A stretch of DNA of 34,616 nt from Bacteroidota bacterium (GTDB taxonomy: Bacteria > Bacteroidota > Ignavibacteria > Ignavibacteriales > Ignavibacteriaceae), in assembly GCA_021824565.1 (NCBI GenBank), contig JAKAKL010000007.1, positions 1 to 34,616 of the forward strand. The letters run 5' to 3'. Under the pieces are notes generated by a model. That model ran no database searches, was not told where the DNA came from, and worked only from the letters and a program-made list of their open reading frames with translations. Shown one piece after another: positions 15,958 through 25,214 of the stretch. The translations under genes and the position numbers were made by a program. Each line of letters starts with the position of its first letter. Positions within the stretch are counted from its first letter, which is position 1.

Positions 15958-17310
15958 TTGTTTACAGATGATACCATAGTCGCACTTGCAACTCCAAATG
16001 GATCGGGTGCAATCTCAGTGATAAGAATGAGCGGCAGCAATTCTTTTTCGGCAATTGATAAAATTTTTGTTGGAAAAAAGAGAATCTCTGAAGCAAACAC
16101 ACATACAATTCATTATGGAAAAATACTCGACGGCGAAAAAAACTTAATTGATGATGTTTTAGTTTCAGTTTTTCGCTGTCCTAACTCATATACAGGCGAG
16201 GATAGCGTTGAGATAAGTACGCATGGGAATCCTTTGATTTCAAAAAAAATAATTGAGGCGTTAACCGACCTAAATGTGAGACTTGCTGAACCTGGTGAAT
16301 TTACTAAAAGAGCGTTCTTAAATAACAAACTGGATTTGAGCCAGGCTGAAGCTGTCGCCGATATCATTAGTGCGAGAACGGATGTTTCTCTGAAGGGAGC
16401 TAGAAATCAACTTGACGGAATTCTTTCTACGAAAGTTCGTGAACTAAGAGACATGCTTATAAACGCATCCTCCTTTGTGGAACTTGAATTAGATTTTGCG
16501 GAAGAGAATGTCGAATTCATAAATCAAGACCAGCTCCTCAAAAAAATTGAAATTATTATCTTCGAGATTAATACCTTACTTACTACATTTTCTTTTGGTA
16601 AAATAATAAAAGACGGAATAAATGTTGCCTTGGTTGGGCCTCCTAACGTAGGAAAATCATCTTTATTAAATTATATTGTTAAAGAATCTAGAGCTATTGT
16701 TAGCGATATTCCGGGAACAACAAGAGATGTTATTCGCGAAGAAGTTTCTATAAATGGTATTTTGTTTAGACTTCACGATACGGCGGGTATACGTTTATCC
16801 AAAGATGAATTAGAAAATATTGGTATTAGAAGAAGTCAGCAGACCGTAATCGATGCCGATGTAGTTATTCTTATCGGAGATGTTTTTACAGGTATTCCAC
16901 TTGAGTTGGTTGAAAAAATTAATGGACTAAATGCAAATAAAAAGATAATTAGAGTAATTAATAAAATTGATCTCGAATCTAATTTAAAGCCAGTAGCTGA
17001 CATTTATATTTCAGTTCTGAATGGAGTTGGAATTAATTTGCTATTTAATAAATTAGTACAGATCTCTAATGGATCAAACGTGTATAGTGAAAAGTCAGCT
17101 GTTGTTACCTCGCTGAGGCATTTTGATTGTCTGAAGAATGCAAAAGAGTCTCTGTTGAATGGTATATTATCAATTAAGAATAAAATTAGCGGGGAATTTA
17201 TTGCTGTTGATTTAAGAAATGCTGCCAATAGCCTAAGTGAAATTATTGGAGAGGTTACATCTGACGATATTTTAAATAATATTTTTATGAAATTCTGTAT
17301 TGGAAAATAA
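15958..17310 (+). CDS. mnmE: tRNA modification GTPase MnmE
   Basis: Works as a complex with MnmG to install the carboxymethylaminomethyl-type group on uridine 34 of tRNAs reading NNA/NNG codons. The 450 residues comprise the TrmE N-terminal formyl-tetrahydrofolate domain (TDDTIVALATPNGSGAISVI; YTGEDSVEISTHG), the helical domain split by a G domain (G1 GPPNVGKSS, G2 PGTTRDV, G3 DTAG, G4 NKID), and the C-terminal FCIGK with the conserved cysteine. The start is TTG: an in-frame stop lies 3 codons upstream and the family normally begins M-x-TDDTI, so no ATG is available. No clear ribosome binding site is present. First gene of a plus-strand run that continues to mfd. Confidence 0.95.
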   Translation: MFTDDTIVALATPNGSGAISVIRMSGSNSFSAIDKIFVGKKRISEANTHTIHYGKILDGEKNLIDDVLVSVFRCPNSYTGEDSVEISTHGNPLISKKIIEALTDLNVRLAEPGEFTKRAFLNNKLDLSQAEAVADIISARTDVSLKGARNQLDGILSTKVRELRDMLINASSFVELELDFAEENVEFINQDQLLKKIEIIIFEINTLLTTFSFGKIIKDGINVALVGPPNVGKSSLLNYIVKESRAIVSDIPGTTRDVIREEVSINGILFRLHDTAGIRLSKDELENIGIRRSQQTVIDADVVILIGDVFTGIPLELVEKINGLNANKKIIRVINKIDLESNLKPVADIYISVLNGVGINLLFNKLVQISNGSNVYSEKSAVVTSLRHFDCLKNAKESLLNGILSIKNKISGEFIAVDLRNAANSLSEIIGEVTSDDILNNIFMKFCIGK

Positions 17311-17312
17311 GA

Positions 17313-17328
17313 TGTTTCACATGAAACC
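17313..17328. promoter_or_regulatory. parS-like ParB-binding site 1
   Basis: TGTTTCACATGAAACC differs from the bacterial parS consensus TGTTNCACGTGAAACA at two positions (A for G in the centre, C at the end). It lies directly after the mnmE stop codon. Confidence 0.7.
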
Positions 17329-17346
17329 AACCTTCATCTTCTTTCA

Positions 17347-17362
17347 AGTTCCACGTGAAACA
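17347..17362. promoter_or_regulatory. parS-like ParB-binding site 2
   Basis: AGTTCCACGTGAAACA matches the parS consensus TGTTNCACGTGAAACA at 15 of 16 positions, including the whole CACGTG centre. It is 34 bases from site 1, both within the 63-base mnmE-mnmG gap. Such sites nucleate ParB and are usually near the replication origin. Confidence 0.8.
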
Positions 17363-17373
17363 GACAGATATAT

Positions 17374-19251
17374 ATGAAGAAATTTGATATAATAGTTATC
17401 GGCGGTGGACATGCAGGAATTGAAGCTGCATGTGCTGGAGCAAACATGCATTGCTCGGTAGCTCTAATTACTATGGATAAGTTTGCAATTGGCAGAATGT
17501 CTTGCAACCCGGCCATTGGTGGAACTGCAAAAGGGCATTTAGTAAGAGAAATTGATGCATTAGGCGGTGTGATGGGTAAAATTGCAGACAGGACGGGAAT
17601 TCAATTTAGAATGCTTAATAAATCAAAGGGACCGGCAGTTTGGTCTCCGAGATGCCAATCAGACAGGAAATTATACTCACAGGAAGCTTGTAAATTAATT
17701 GTATCGACAACAAATTTAGATATAATTGAAGCAAATGTCATTGAAATATTATCTGAAAATAAAAAAGTATTAGGAATTAAAACATCTGACGGTGAAATCA
17801 TTTTTTGCTCTGCGCTGGTATTATCATCAGGAACTTTTCTAAATGGATTAATGCATACAGGTTTAAAATCAACTGTAGGTGGACGGTTTGGTGAAAATGC
17901 CGCGAATGGAATTACTCAATCTTTAATTAATCTTGGATTCGAATCATCAAGATTAAAAACAGGAACACCACCTAGACTAAAAAAGGATTCTATTAACTGG
18001 GAAAAATTGGAAGAACAACCAGGTGATGAATTCCCTCAACCTTTTTCTTTTCAGACTGAAAAAAAACAATTCCCTTTTCAGCGTCAGGTTAGCTGCCATA
18101 TTACTTATACCGATGAGAATGTTCATAAAATTTTAGAAAAAGGATTCAGCCAATCTCCTATGTTCACTGGAATAATTAAAGGAGTAGGGCCAAGGTACTG
18201 TCCTTCAATCGAGGACAAAATTGTTCGCTTTGCAGATAAAAAACAGCACCAGCTTTTTCTGGAACCAGAGGGATTAGATAGTGATCAGATTTATTTGAAT
18301 GGATTTTCTTCTTCGCTTCCTGCAGAAATTCAATTGGAGGCACTCCATAAAATAAAGGGCTTAGAAGATGTTATAATGATCCGTCCAGGATACGCCGTTG
18401 AATACGACTTCTTTCCCCCGCATCAAGTTGATCTAACTTTAGAGACAAAATTAATTGAGGGACTTTATTTTGCTGGACAAATTAACGGCACATCTGGTTA
18501 CGAAGAAGCCGCGGCTCAAGGAATTGTTGCCGGGATAAACGCTGCTGCTAAAATTAAACACTTGCCGGAGCTTATATTAAAAAGAAGCGAAGCTTACATT
18601 GGTGTTTTAATTGATGATTTAGTTAATAAATCTACAGATGAGCCTTATAGAATGTTCACCTCAAGAGCAGAACATAGGCTTTTGCTAAGACAAGATAACG
18701 CGGATGCTCGACTAATGAAATATGGAAATAAGTACGGATTAATTCCCAAGGATCTTTACCAAGAAACTGTACGAAGAGAAAAACTAATAATAAATGGAGT
18801 TGAACTTTTCAATAATATAAAAATTCACGCGAGAGATATTAACGCGTTTCTTGTTACAAAAGAATCGGCAGAGATTGATTCTACAGAAACAATCTCAAAA
18901 CTTTGTAAACGACCGGAACTTTCATTAAAAGAAATTATTAAAATTAATGGAACTGAAAATATTCCGTTAGTTCAAGAATTAAATGACGACAAAATTGCGC
19001 TTGAAAAAATAGAAATAGAGTTGAAGTACGAAGGATATATTAATCGGCAACAAGAAATGGTGGAAAGATTAGAAAGATACGAATCGGCAAAAATTCCACT
19101 GACATTAAATTATTCCACAATAAAAGCTCTTTCTGCTGAAGGAAGAGAAAAATTAAATAAGGTAAAACCCCGGTCTATTGGGCAGGCGTCTCGTATTTCA
19201 GGAGTTACTCCTTCGGATATTTCTATATTATTGGTATATTTGAAAAGCTAA
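17374..19251 (+). CDS. mnmG: tRNA uridine-5-carboxymethylaminomethyl modification enzyme MnmG (GidA)
   Basis: The FAD-dependent partner of MnmE in wobble U34 modification. The 625 residues have the Rossmann dinucleotide motif IIVIGGGHAGIEAACA at the N-terminus, the conserved CNPAIGGTAKGHLVREIDALGG segment, GTFLNGLMHTG, TGTPPR and a Cys-containing GPRYCPSIEDKI. The insertion domain reads QVSCHITYTDENVHKI, and the C-terminal GidA helical domain ends ISGVTPSDISILLVYL. Length is normal. Its upstream gap holds two parS-like sites, and it is followed by rsmG after 16 bases. The mnmG-rsmG (gidA-gidB) pairing is classical for an origin-proximal locus. Confidence 0.97.
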   Translation: MKKFDIIVIGGGHAGIEAACAGANMHCSVALITMDKFAIGRMSCNPAIGGTAKGHLVREIDALGGVMGKIADRTGIQFRMLNKSKGPAVWSPRCQSDRKLYSQEACKLIVSTTNLDIIEANVIEILSENKKVLGIKTSDGEIIFCSALVLSSGTFLNGLMHTGLKSTVGGRFGENAANGITQSLINLGFESSRLKTGTPPRLKKDSINWEKLEEQPGDEFPQPFSFQTEKKQFPFQRQVSCHITYTDENVHKILEKGFSQSPMFTGIIKGVGPRYCPSIEDKIVRFADKKQHQLFLEPEGLDSDQIYLNGFSSSLPAEIQLEALHKIKGLEDVIMIRPGYAVEYDFFPPHQVDLTLETKLIEGLYFAGQINGTSGYEEAAAQGIVAGINAAAKIKHLPELILKRSEAYIGVLIDDLVNKSTDEPYRMFTSRAEHRLLLRQDNADARLMKYGNKYGLIPKDLYQETVRREKLIINGVELFNNIKIHARDINAFLVTKESAEIDSTETISKLCKRPELSLKEIIKINGTENIPLVQELNDDKIALEKIEIELKYEGYINRQQEMVERLERYESAKIPLTLNYSTIKALSAEGREKLNKVKPRSIGQASRISGVTPSDISILLVYLKS

Positions 19252-19267
19252 TTTTGAAGGGCTTTGT

Positions 19268-19951
19268 ATGGTTGATGTTCAGGAGCAATACCAAAAACAG
19301 TTACAATCTTTCTGCTGGGAAAACAGTTTCAACCCGGATATTATGAAGGTTGAACGCCTTGCTTATTTTGCCGATCTGCTAATAAAAAAGAATGAAGACC
19401 TTAATTTGATCTCTAGAAAAGATACAAATTCAATTATTGAAAACCATATTTTCATTTCATCATACATAACAAAATATATTCCGGAAAAATGCTCCTCTTT
19501 CCTCGATATTGGTACTGGCGGCGGCTTGCCGGGAATTCCTATTGCTATCATGAAACCGGAAGCCAAAGGCGTTCTTGTTGATTCTACAGGGAAAAAAATT
19601 GACGCCGTTAAAGAATTCATTAACAAATTAAAACTTAGCAATGCTACTGCAGTTAATGACCGCGTTGAAAGCCCGGAATTTATTGATAATTATACTGATA
19701 GCTTTGACTTAATTGTCACCAGAGCAACTGTACCATTAATAATTCTGCTTCGATATGCTTTACCTTTGATAAAAGAAAAATCTTTTTTAGTTGCCATCAA
19801 AGGCGGCGATTTAGACGATGAGTTTAAAAAGGCAGAGATGAAATTTAAGCCTTACATAAAAAAATCCACAATCTTTGAATTATTTTACAAGCCGACAAAC
19901 GTTCGCAACCAAAAAGAGAAAAAGCTTGTATTGCTGGAGCTAAATAAATGA
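19268..19951 (+). CDS. rsmG: 16S rRNA (guanine-527-N7)-methyltransferase RsmG (GidB)
   Basis: A SAM-dependent methyltransferase that methylates G527 of 16S rRNA in the 530 loop, a streptomycin-relevant site. The 227 residues show motif I FLDIGTGGGLPGIPIAI, preceded by the conserved LNLISRKD and N-x-H segment (ENHIFISS). VTRATVPLIILLRYALPLI and FLVAIKGGDLDDE complete the fold. A weak GAAGGG lies 8-13 bases before the ATG. The stop overlaps the murQ start by 4 bases (ATGA), so translation is coupled. In many bacteria parA and parB follow this gene; here murQ does, even though parS-like sites are next to mnmG. Confidence 0.95.
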   Translation: MVDVQEQYQKQLQSFCWENSFNPDIMKVERLAYFADLLIKKNEDLNLISRKDTNSIIENHIFISSYITKYIPEKCSSFLDIGTGGGLPGIPIAIMKPEAKGVLVDSTGKKIDAVKEFINKLKLSNATAVNDRVESPEFIDNYTDSFDLIVTRATVPLIILLRYALPLIKEKSFLVAIKGGDLDDEFKKAEMKFKPYIKKSTIFELFYKPTNVRNQKEKKLVLLELNK

Positions 19952-20883
19952 GCGCTTCTTCCAATGCTCAAAATATTTTTAATGAAATTAGCAAGCTGTC
20001 TACCGAACAGAGAAATCCAAATTCAATGGATATTGATGTTCGCTCGGTAAGCGAAATACTTAAAATAATTAATGACGAAGATAAGTCTGTCCCTCTGTCC
20101 GTTGAGAAGGAATTGCCATTTATAAAACAAGCTGTTGAAATAATTGTTGACGTAATAAAGAACGGCGGCAGACTTTTATATTTCGGCGCAGGTACAAGCG
20201 GAAGACTTGGCGTAATTGACGCCGTGGAATGTCCCCCGACATTTGGAACTTCGCCTGAAATGATCGAAGGTTTTATTGCCGGTGGAAAAGCAGCAATGTT
20301 CAAAGCGCAGGAAGGTGCTGAAGATCGCGAAGAAAATGGCGCCGATGATGTAATTTCGGCAAAGGTAAATAATAAAGATGTTGTATGCGGAATTGCTGCA
20401 AGTAGAAGAACGCCTTATGCTGTGGGAGCTGTAAAAAAAGCCAAGGAACTTGGAGCAAAAACTCTCTTTATAACTTGCAACCCAAGAGAAGAATTTAATA
20501 TTAAAGAAGTTGATGTTGCAATTTGTCCTTATGTGGGTCCGGAGGTAATAATGGGGTCTACAAGAATGAAAAGCGGCACTGCACAAAAATTAGTGTTGAA
20601 CATGCTGACTACAGCATCTATGATCAGGCTCGGAAAAGTATATGAAAATATGATGATCGATCTTCAGATGACTAATAAAAAATTAGTAGAGCGATCAAAA
20701 AGAATTGTTATGACTGTTACTGGAGTATCATACGAAGAAGCGGAAAAATTTCTCGCAGATGCCGGAGGACATGTTAAAACTGCGCTTGTTATGATTAAGA
20801 CCGGTTTAAATGCTGAACAATCAAAAGAAAGATTAAACAAAGCAAACGGCTTTGTAAGATTAGCTATAGACGGAAAATTTTAA
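19948..20883 (+). CDS. murQ: N-acetylmuramic acid 6-phosphate etherase MurQ
   Basis: Cleaves the D-lactyl ether of N-acetylmuramic acid 6-phosphate, giving N-acetylglucosamine 6-phosphate and lactate, in peptidoglycan recycling. The 311 residues form a SIS domain with GAGTSGRLGVIDAVECPPTF, in which the Glu of AVECPP corresponds to the catalytic glutamate, followed by AGGKAAMFKAQEGAEDRE. A second signature, GSTRMKSGTAQKLVLNML, is intact. The C-terminal UBA-like tail (SYEEAEKFLADAGGHVKTAL) is present. Overlap with rsmG by 4 bases shows operon membership. No MurNAc phosphotransferase or kinase gene is adjacent. Confidence 0.95.
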   Translation: MSASSNAQNIFNEISKLSTEQRNPNSMDIDVRSVSEILKIINDEDKSVPLSVEKELPFIKQAVEIIVDVIKNGGRLLYFGAGTSGRLGVIDAVECPPTFGTSPEMIEGFIAGGKAAMFKAQEGAEDREENGADDVISAKVNNKDVVCGIAASRRTPYAVGAVKKAKELGAKTLFITCNPREEFNIKEVDVAICPYVGPEVIMGSTRMKSGTAQKLVLNMLTTASMIRLGKVYENMMIDLQMTNKKLVERSKRIVMTVTGVSYEEAEKFLADAGGHVKTALVMIKTGLNAEQSKERLNKANGFVRLAIDGKF

Positions 20884-20913
20884 ACACATTTTATTCACCA
20901 TTCAGAGACTCGC

Positions 20914-21696
20914 TTGAAAAAAATTAAATCTGCATTCTTTGCGCTTGTATTTTTATTTCAACCCTTTATTCATTCACAAATTCTTCAAAATGTTAAAGAC
21001 GATTTTTTTCACGCTCTTAATACCGGTAGCAATCTTGCAACAAGTATCGTCTCTTTTAATGAAACAAAAGATTGGGAGCTCGCCGGTACTGCGGCAGTAA
21101 TAGGTATCGGTTATTCGGTCGACAATAATATTCATAGTTTTTCTCAAAGAAACATTACTTCTTTAAATGATAAAATTTTCTCAATAGATAAAGTTTATGG
21201 AAGCGGCTATACTCTTATTGGCGTGGCTGGAATATACGGCTACGGACTTTTTTTAAATGATCCGGCTGTTAGAAAAATCGGACTTCAAACAATTGAAGCT
21301 GTTGGCTATGCAGGCGTAATAACTACAATTGTGAAATCAATCGTTGGAAGAAGCCGACCTTATACAAACGATGGCAAAGCGACTTTTCATCCTTTCAATA
21401 CTCAAGCTGCGGAAACTTCTTTCCCCTCCGGTCATTCAACTGTTGCTTTTGCTATGTCAACCGTACTAGCAAATAGTACAAATAGTACCTTTTTAAAAAT
21501 AGTATGTTACTCCGCAGCAGGTTTAGTTGCATGCTCAAGAATATATCATAATGCTCATTGGACCTCGGATGTTATAACCGGCGGAGCAATTGGATATTTT
21601 GTTGGAAACTTTGTAACTAACAATTATGAAAAAAACTTTCCAAATTTATCGATTAATTTTTCCGGCTCATCACTTAGTTTTACGTATTCCTTTTAG
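20914..21696 (+). CDS. PAP2-superfamily phosphatase, exported
   Basis: A 260-residue type 2 phosphatidic acid phosphatase-like protein, possibly acting on undecaprenyl pyrophosphate or another lipid phosphate at the periplasmic face (inference). A signal peptide precedes about residue 22 (LFQPFIHS-Q). The three catalytic motifs are complete: KSIVGRSRP, SFPSGHST and SRIYHNAHWTSDV. The start is TTG, giving MKKIKSAFFAL; no in-frame ATG is available before the signal sequence. It lies 30 bases after murQ and 16 before mfd on the same strand. Its C-terminal strand (SINFSGSSLSFTYSF) looks like an outer-membrane-style ending. The peptidoglycan-recycling neighbour gives some support for an envelope role. 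Confidence 0.88.
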   Translation: MKKIKSAFFALVFLFQPFIHSQILQNVKDDFFHALNTGSNLATSIVSFNETKDWELAGTAAVIGIGYSVDNNIHSFSQRNITSLNDKIFSIDKVYGSGYTLIGVAGIYGYGLFLNDPAVRKIGLQTIEAVGYAGVITTIVKSIVGRSRPYTNDGKATFHPFNTQAAETSFPSGHSTVAFAMSTVLANSTNSTFLKIVCYSAAGLVACSRIYHNAHWTSDVITGGAIGYFVGNFVTNNYEKNFPNLSINFSGSSLSFTYSF

Positions 21697-21712
21697 CAGA
21701 CTCTCGTAGGAA

Positions 21713-24700
21713 ATGATAATTGATTTTTCAAATGATAAAATAAGATCTTTCTTCCGAAACATCGGATCGATAAAAAAATTATCCTCTGTAATTGAAGACA
21801 AAGCTAATCAAACAATTTACTGTTCTCCATTTTTCGGCGCTTCAAAAAGTTTATTTATTGAAATCCTTTCTGAAAAAGAAGATCAAATTGCAGTTTTACT
21901 TCCGTCAGTTCAAGCAGTCTCCGAACTTACAGTGGAGCTGATTGAGCTAGGATTATCAAATCATCTTATCTCAATTACTGAGTTCAAACCGGAAATTTTC
22001 CAAGAGAAGCTTACCGATATTTTAGGAAGAAAAAAATTTATTCTTATCTCCACTTATGACATTTTAAATTGCAAACTGCCGGCTAAAAAAACAGTTGAAA
22101 ATAAAACAACAAAAATTCATGTCGGAGGAGATTTAACTTACAATGATCTGGTAGAATATTTAAATCTTCTAAATTATCAGAAAGATAAATTTGTAGAGGC
22201 TCCGGGTGATTATTCGCAGCGCGGTTCTATTATAGATTTCTGGTCTTACAGCGAGAAGAATCCTGTGAGGCTGGAATTTGACGGAGATTTTTTAGAGTCA
22301 ATTCGGTACTTCGATCCAGAAAGCCAGCGCTCGATTGAAGAGACAGCCACTGCTACTTTAGCCGGTTCTCTGACTTCCGACGAAGAAAATATTTCTGAAG
22401 ATATTTTTAACTATTTAATCAGCCCATTAGTCCTTGCATCTGAATACGAATTAGTCAACTTCAAAACAATAAATGTCGTTTTATCAGACGAAGAAAAAAT
22501 CGAATCACCAAATAATTTCCATGTTGATCTTGATGAGGATGAATTTCCCGAACCGGTTGAAATTTTAGACGAAGATATTTCTCATAAAAATTCCGTCGAG
22601 GTTTTTGCGTACAAACCGGATCAAAGAGCGAGATGGCTGATCGAGAATGAACTTTCCAGCGTTGATAATATTATTGATCTGGGTTTCAGTGAAACGCCCA
22701 CTATAAATTCTAATTATGAAATACTATTTAATGTCCTGACAAATAATGCGAACAGTAGTTTCACAATTATAATTACGGCTGAGAATGATCTTCAATCAGC
22801 AAGATTAAAAGATTTACTAAGTGAATTCAAACCGGAACTAGAAGTATTGATAAGCTCTGGAAAAGTTAAGATTCAAACGTTGCCTGTTAAAAGCGGATTT
22901 ATTAATCAACGTGAAAAATTAATTCTTTTAACCGACTATCAGATTTTTAATAAGCCTTACCGGACTAAAATCTCGTCCTCGAAAAAACACAAAAAATCCA
23001 AATCAAAAATATTTGCATCGATCAACAGAGGAGATTATGTGGTCCATGAAAGTTTCGGAATAGGCAAGTACGTTGGATTAGAGACCATAAAAATCGGCGA
23101 TGTAAACCAGGAGTCGATGAAAATTTTATACAGCGAAGGCGGCGTTGTTTACGTTAACTTAAATTATCTGACTCTTGTAAAAAAATATTCTTCAAACGAA
23201 AACCTTGTTCCCACTCTTTCAACGCTTGGCACTTCCGAGTGGATAAATACAAAGACAAGAACGAAGAAAAAAATTAAAGAAGCTGCAAGGGAATTAATTG
23301 AGCTTTACGCAAAACGAAAATCAACCAAAGGTTATAGATTTAATGTTGATACCGTTTGGCAAAAAGAATTAGAAGCTTCTTTCTTTTATGAAGACACGCC
23401 CGATCAAGAAAAAGTAACCGGGGAAGTAAAAAACGACATGGAAGCCGAGAACCCCATGGATAGGCTCGTCTGCGGCGATGTTGGTTTTGGAAAAACTGAA
23501 ATTGCCGTACGCGCGGCTTTCAAAGCTGTTCAGGACGGTAAGCAAGCCGCTGTTCTTGTTCCAACAACAATTTTAGCTGAACAGCATTTTAATACTTTCA
23601 CCGACAGACTTTCCCAATTCCCGGTTAAGATCGCAGCGCTCTCAAGATTTCAAACGAAGAAACAGCAGTCGGAAATTTTGGAAGCTCTTAGCAAAGGAAA
23701 TGTCGATATAGTAATTGGAACCCACCGGCTAATTTCAAAAGACGTCACTTTTAAAGATCTCGGTTTGCTTATAATAGATGAAGAGCATCGTTTTGGAGTG
23801 ATGGCAAAAGAAAAGCTTCGATCTTTAAAATTAAATGTCGATACATTAACGCTTACGGCCACACCGATTCCGCGTACACTTAATTTATCTTTGCTCGGTG
23901 CAAGGGATCTGTCAATCATTGCAACTCCGCCGCCGAACCGACAGCCGATTTTTACAAAAGTTTCTACGCTCGATATTTTTAAAATAAAAGAATGGATTTT
24001 AAACGAGCTTAAACGCAGCGGGCAGGTTTATATAATTCATGATAGAATTCAATCGATTGATAAATTTGCCGGCTACATCTTAAAATATATTCCGGAAATA
24101 AAAATTGCAGTTGCGCACGGACAGATGAAGCCTGCTCAACTTGAAAACGTTATCCACGGTTTTCTAAATAAAAAATTTGATGTCCTTATCTCCACAAAAA
24201 TAATCGAATCCGGAATTGACATTCCAAACGTTAATACAATTATTGTAAACCGCGCAGACCGTTTCGGGCTTGCAGAGCTTCATCAGCTTCGAGGTAGAGT
24301 GGGAAGATCAAACCGTCAGGCGTTTGCTTATTTCATTGTTCCGTCATTAAGCGGAATAACTAAAAAAGCATTGCGAAGACTGCAGGCGATTGAGGAATTT
24401 ACCGAAGTCGGCTCCGGCTTTAACATTTCTATGCGAGATCTTGAAATCAGAGGCGCGGGAAATTTACTTGGAACTGAACAGTCGGGATTTATTAACGAAG
24501 TCGGCTTCGATCTTTATGTTAAATTAATAAATGAAACTGTCGAGGAATTAAAGTACCAGGAGTTTAAAGAAGTATTTCAAAGCCTGCCGAAGCAAGTTGA
24601 AAGAACGGAACCTACAATCGACGCTTATTTTGAAATCGGTATTCCGTCGGATTACATGCCCGACCAGATGGACAGATTAAATTTTTATACTGCGCTTTAT

Positions 24701-25126
24701 TCTATTCAAAATAATTCCGAGGCGGAAGAAATAAAAGAAGAAATGATAGACCGGTTTGGACCGCTGCCGGTGCTTGTGAAACGGCTTATAGCTTCGGCAA
24801 TTTTAAAGCTGTACTCTTCTTATGCGCTGTTTGAAAGAATAATAATTCAGCGCAAACAAATTTCAATCGTTCTTCCGAGAGGCGAGAAAGAAGATTTTTA
24901 TCAATTCAAATTCCTGCAGCTTATGCGGTTTGTTGTAGACGGATATAAAAATCTGATTAAGTTTGAACAGAAAAAGTTGAGCGGTAAAGATGCAAAAGAA
25001 ATTATGAAACTAACCATTCCGAATAATTTTGAAAGTCCAGAAAAGCTGCTGGAATTTTTAATCGAGTTCAGCAAGAAAGTCATGGGGCTTTTCGAAGTTG
25101 AGATTAAGGCTGCCGCTGAGGCTTAA
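21713..25126 (+). CDS. mfd: Transcription-repair coupling factor Mfd
   Basis: A DNA translocase that removes RNA polymerase stalled at lesions and recruits UvrA. The 1137 residues cover the UvrB-homology domains at the N-terminus (DYSQRGSIIDFW; LEFDGDFLESIRYFD), the RNA polymerase interaction domain (RGDYVVHESFGIGKYVGLE, about 440), the helicase core with Walker A CGDVGFGKTEIAVRAAF (about 585-600), DEEH at about 690, LTATPIPRTL, and helicase motif VI in HQLRGRVGRSNRQAFAY. The RecG-like wedge and TRCF C-terminal domain (IDAYFEIGIPSDYMPDQMDR) end the protein. It is the last gene of the mnmE run, 16 bases after the PAP2 gene. Confidence 0.97.
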   Translation: MIIDFSNDKIRSFFRNIGSIKKLSSVIEDKANQTIYCSPFFGASKSLFIEILSEKEDQIAVLLPSVQAVSELTVELIELGLSNHLISITEFKPEIFQEKLTDILGRKKFILISTYDILNCKLPAKKTVENKTTKIHVGGDLTYNDLVEYLNLLNYQKDKFVEAPGDYSQRGSIIDFWSYSEKNPVRLEFDGDFLESIRYFDPESQRSIEETATATLAGSLTSDEENISEDIFNYLISPLVLASEYELVNFKTINVVLSDEEKIESPNNFHVDLDEDEFPEPVEILDEDISHKNSVEVFAYKPDQRARWLIENELSSVDNIIDLGFSETPTINSNYEILFNVLTNNANSSFTIIITAENDLQSARLKDLLSEFKPELEVLISSGKVKIQTLPVKSGFINQREKLILLTDYQIFNKPYRTKISSSKKHKKSKSKIFASINRGDYVVHESFGIGKYVGLETIKIGDVNQESMKILYSEGGVVYVNLNYLTLVKKYSSNENLVPTLSTLGTSEWINTKTRTKKKIKEAARELIELYAKRKSTKGYRFNVDTVWQKELEASFFYEDTPDQEKVTGEVKNDMEAENPMDRLVCGDVGFGKTEIAVRAAFKAVQDGKQAAVLVPTTILAEQHFNTFTDRLSQFPVKIAALSRFQTKKQQSEILEALSKGNVDIVIGTHRLISKDVTFKDLGLLIIDEEHRFGVMAKEKLRSLKLNVDTLTLTATPIPRTLNLSLLGARDLSIIATPPPNRQPIFTKVSTLDIFKIKEWILNELKRSGQVYIIHDRIQSIDKFAGYILKYIPEIKIAVAHGQMKPAQLENVIHGFLNKKFDVLISTKIIESGIDIPNVNTIIVNRADRFGLAELHQLRGRVGRSNRQAFAYFIVPSLSGITKKALRRLQAIEEFTEVGSGFNISMRDLEIRGAGNLLGTEQSGFINEVGFDLYVKLINETVEELKYQEFKEVFQSLPKQVERTEPTIDAYFEIGIPSDYMPDQMDRLNFYTALYSIQNNSEAEEIKEEMIDRFGPLPVLVKRLIASAILKLYSSYALFERIIIQRKQISIVLPRGEKEDFYQFKFLQLMRFVVDGYKNLIKFEQKKLSGKDAKEIMKLTIPNNFESPEKLLEFLIEFSKKVMGLFEVEIKAAAEA

Positions 25127-25214
25127 TCTTAAATCACGCGTTTCTTATCAATAAAATTTTTACCGTTTAATTATCTATCCTTATATTTGAATGATAAATT
25201 TAGAAGGGTATCAA

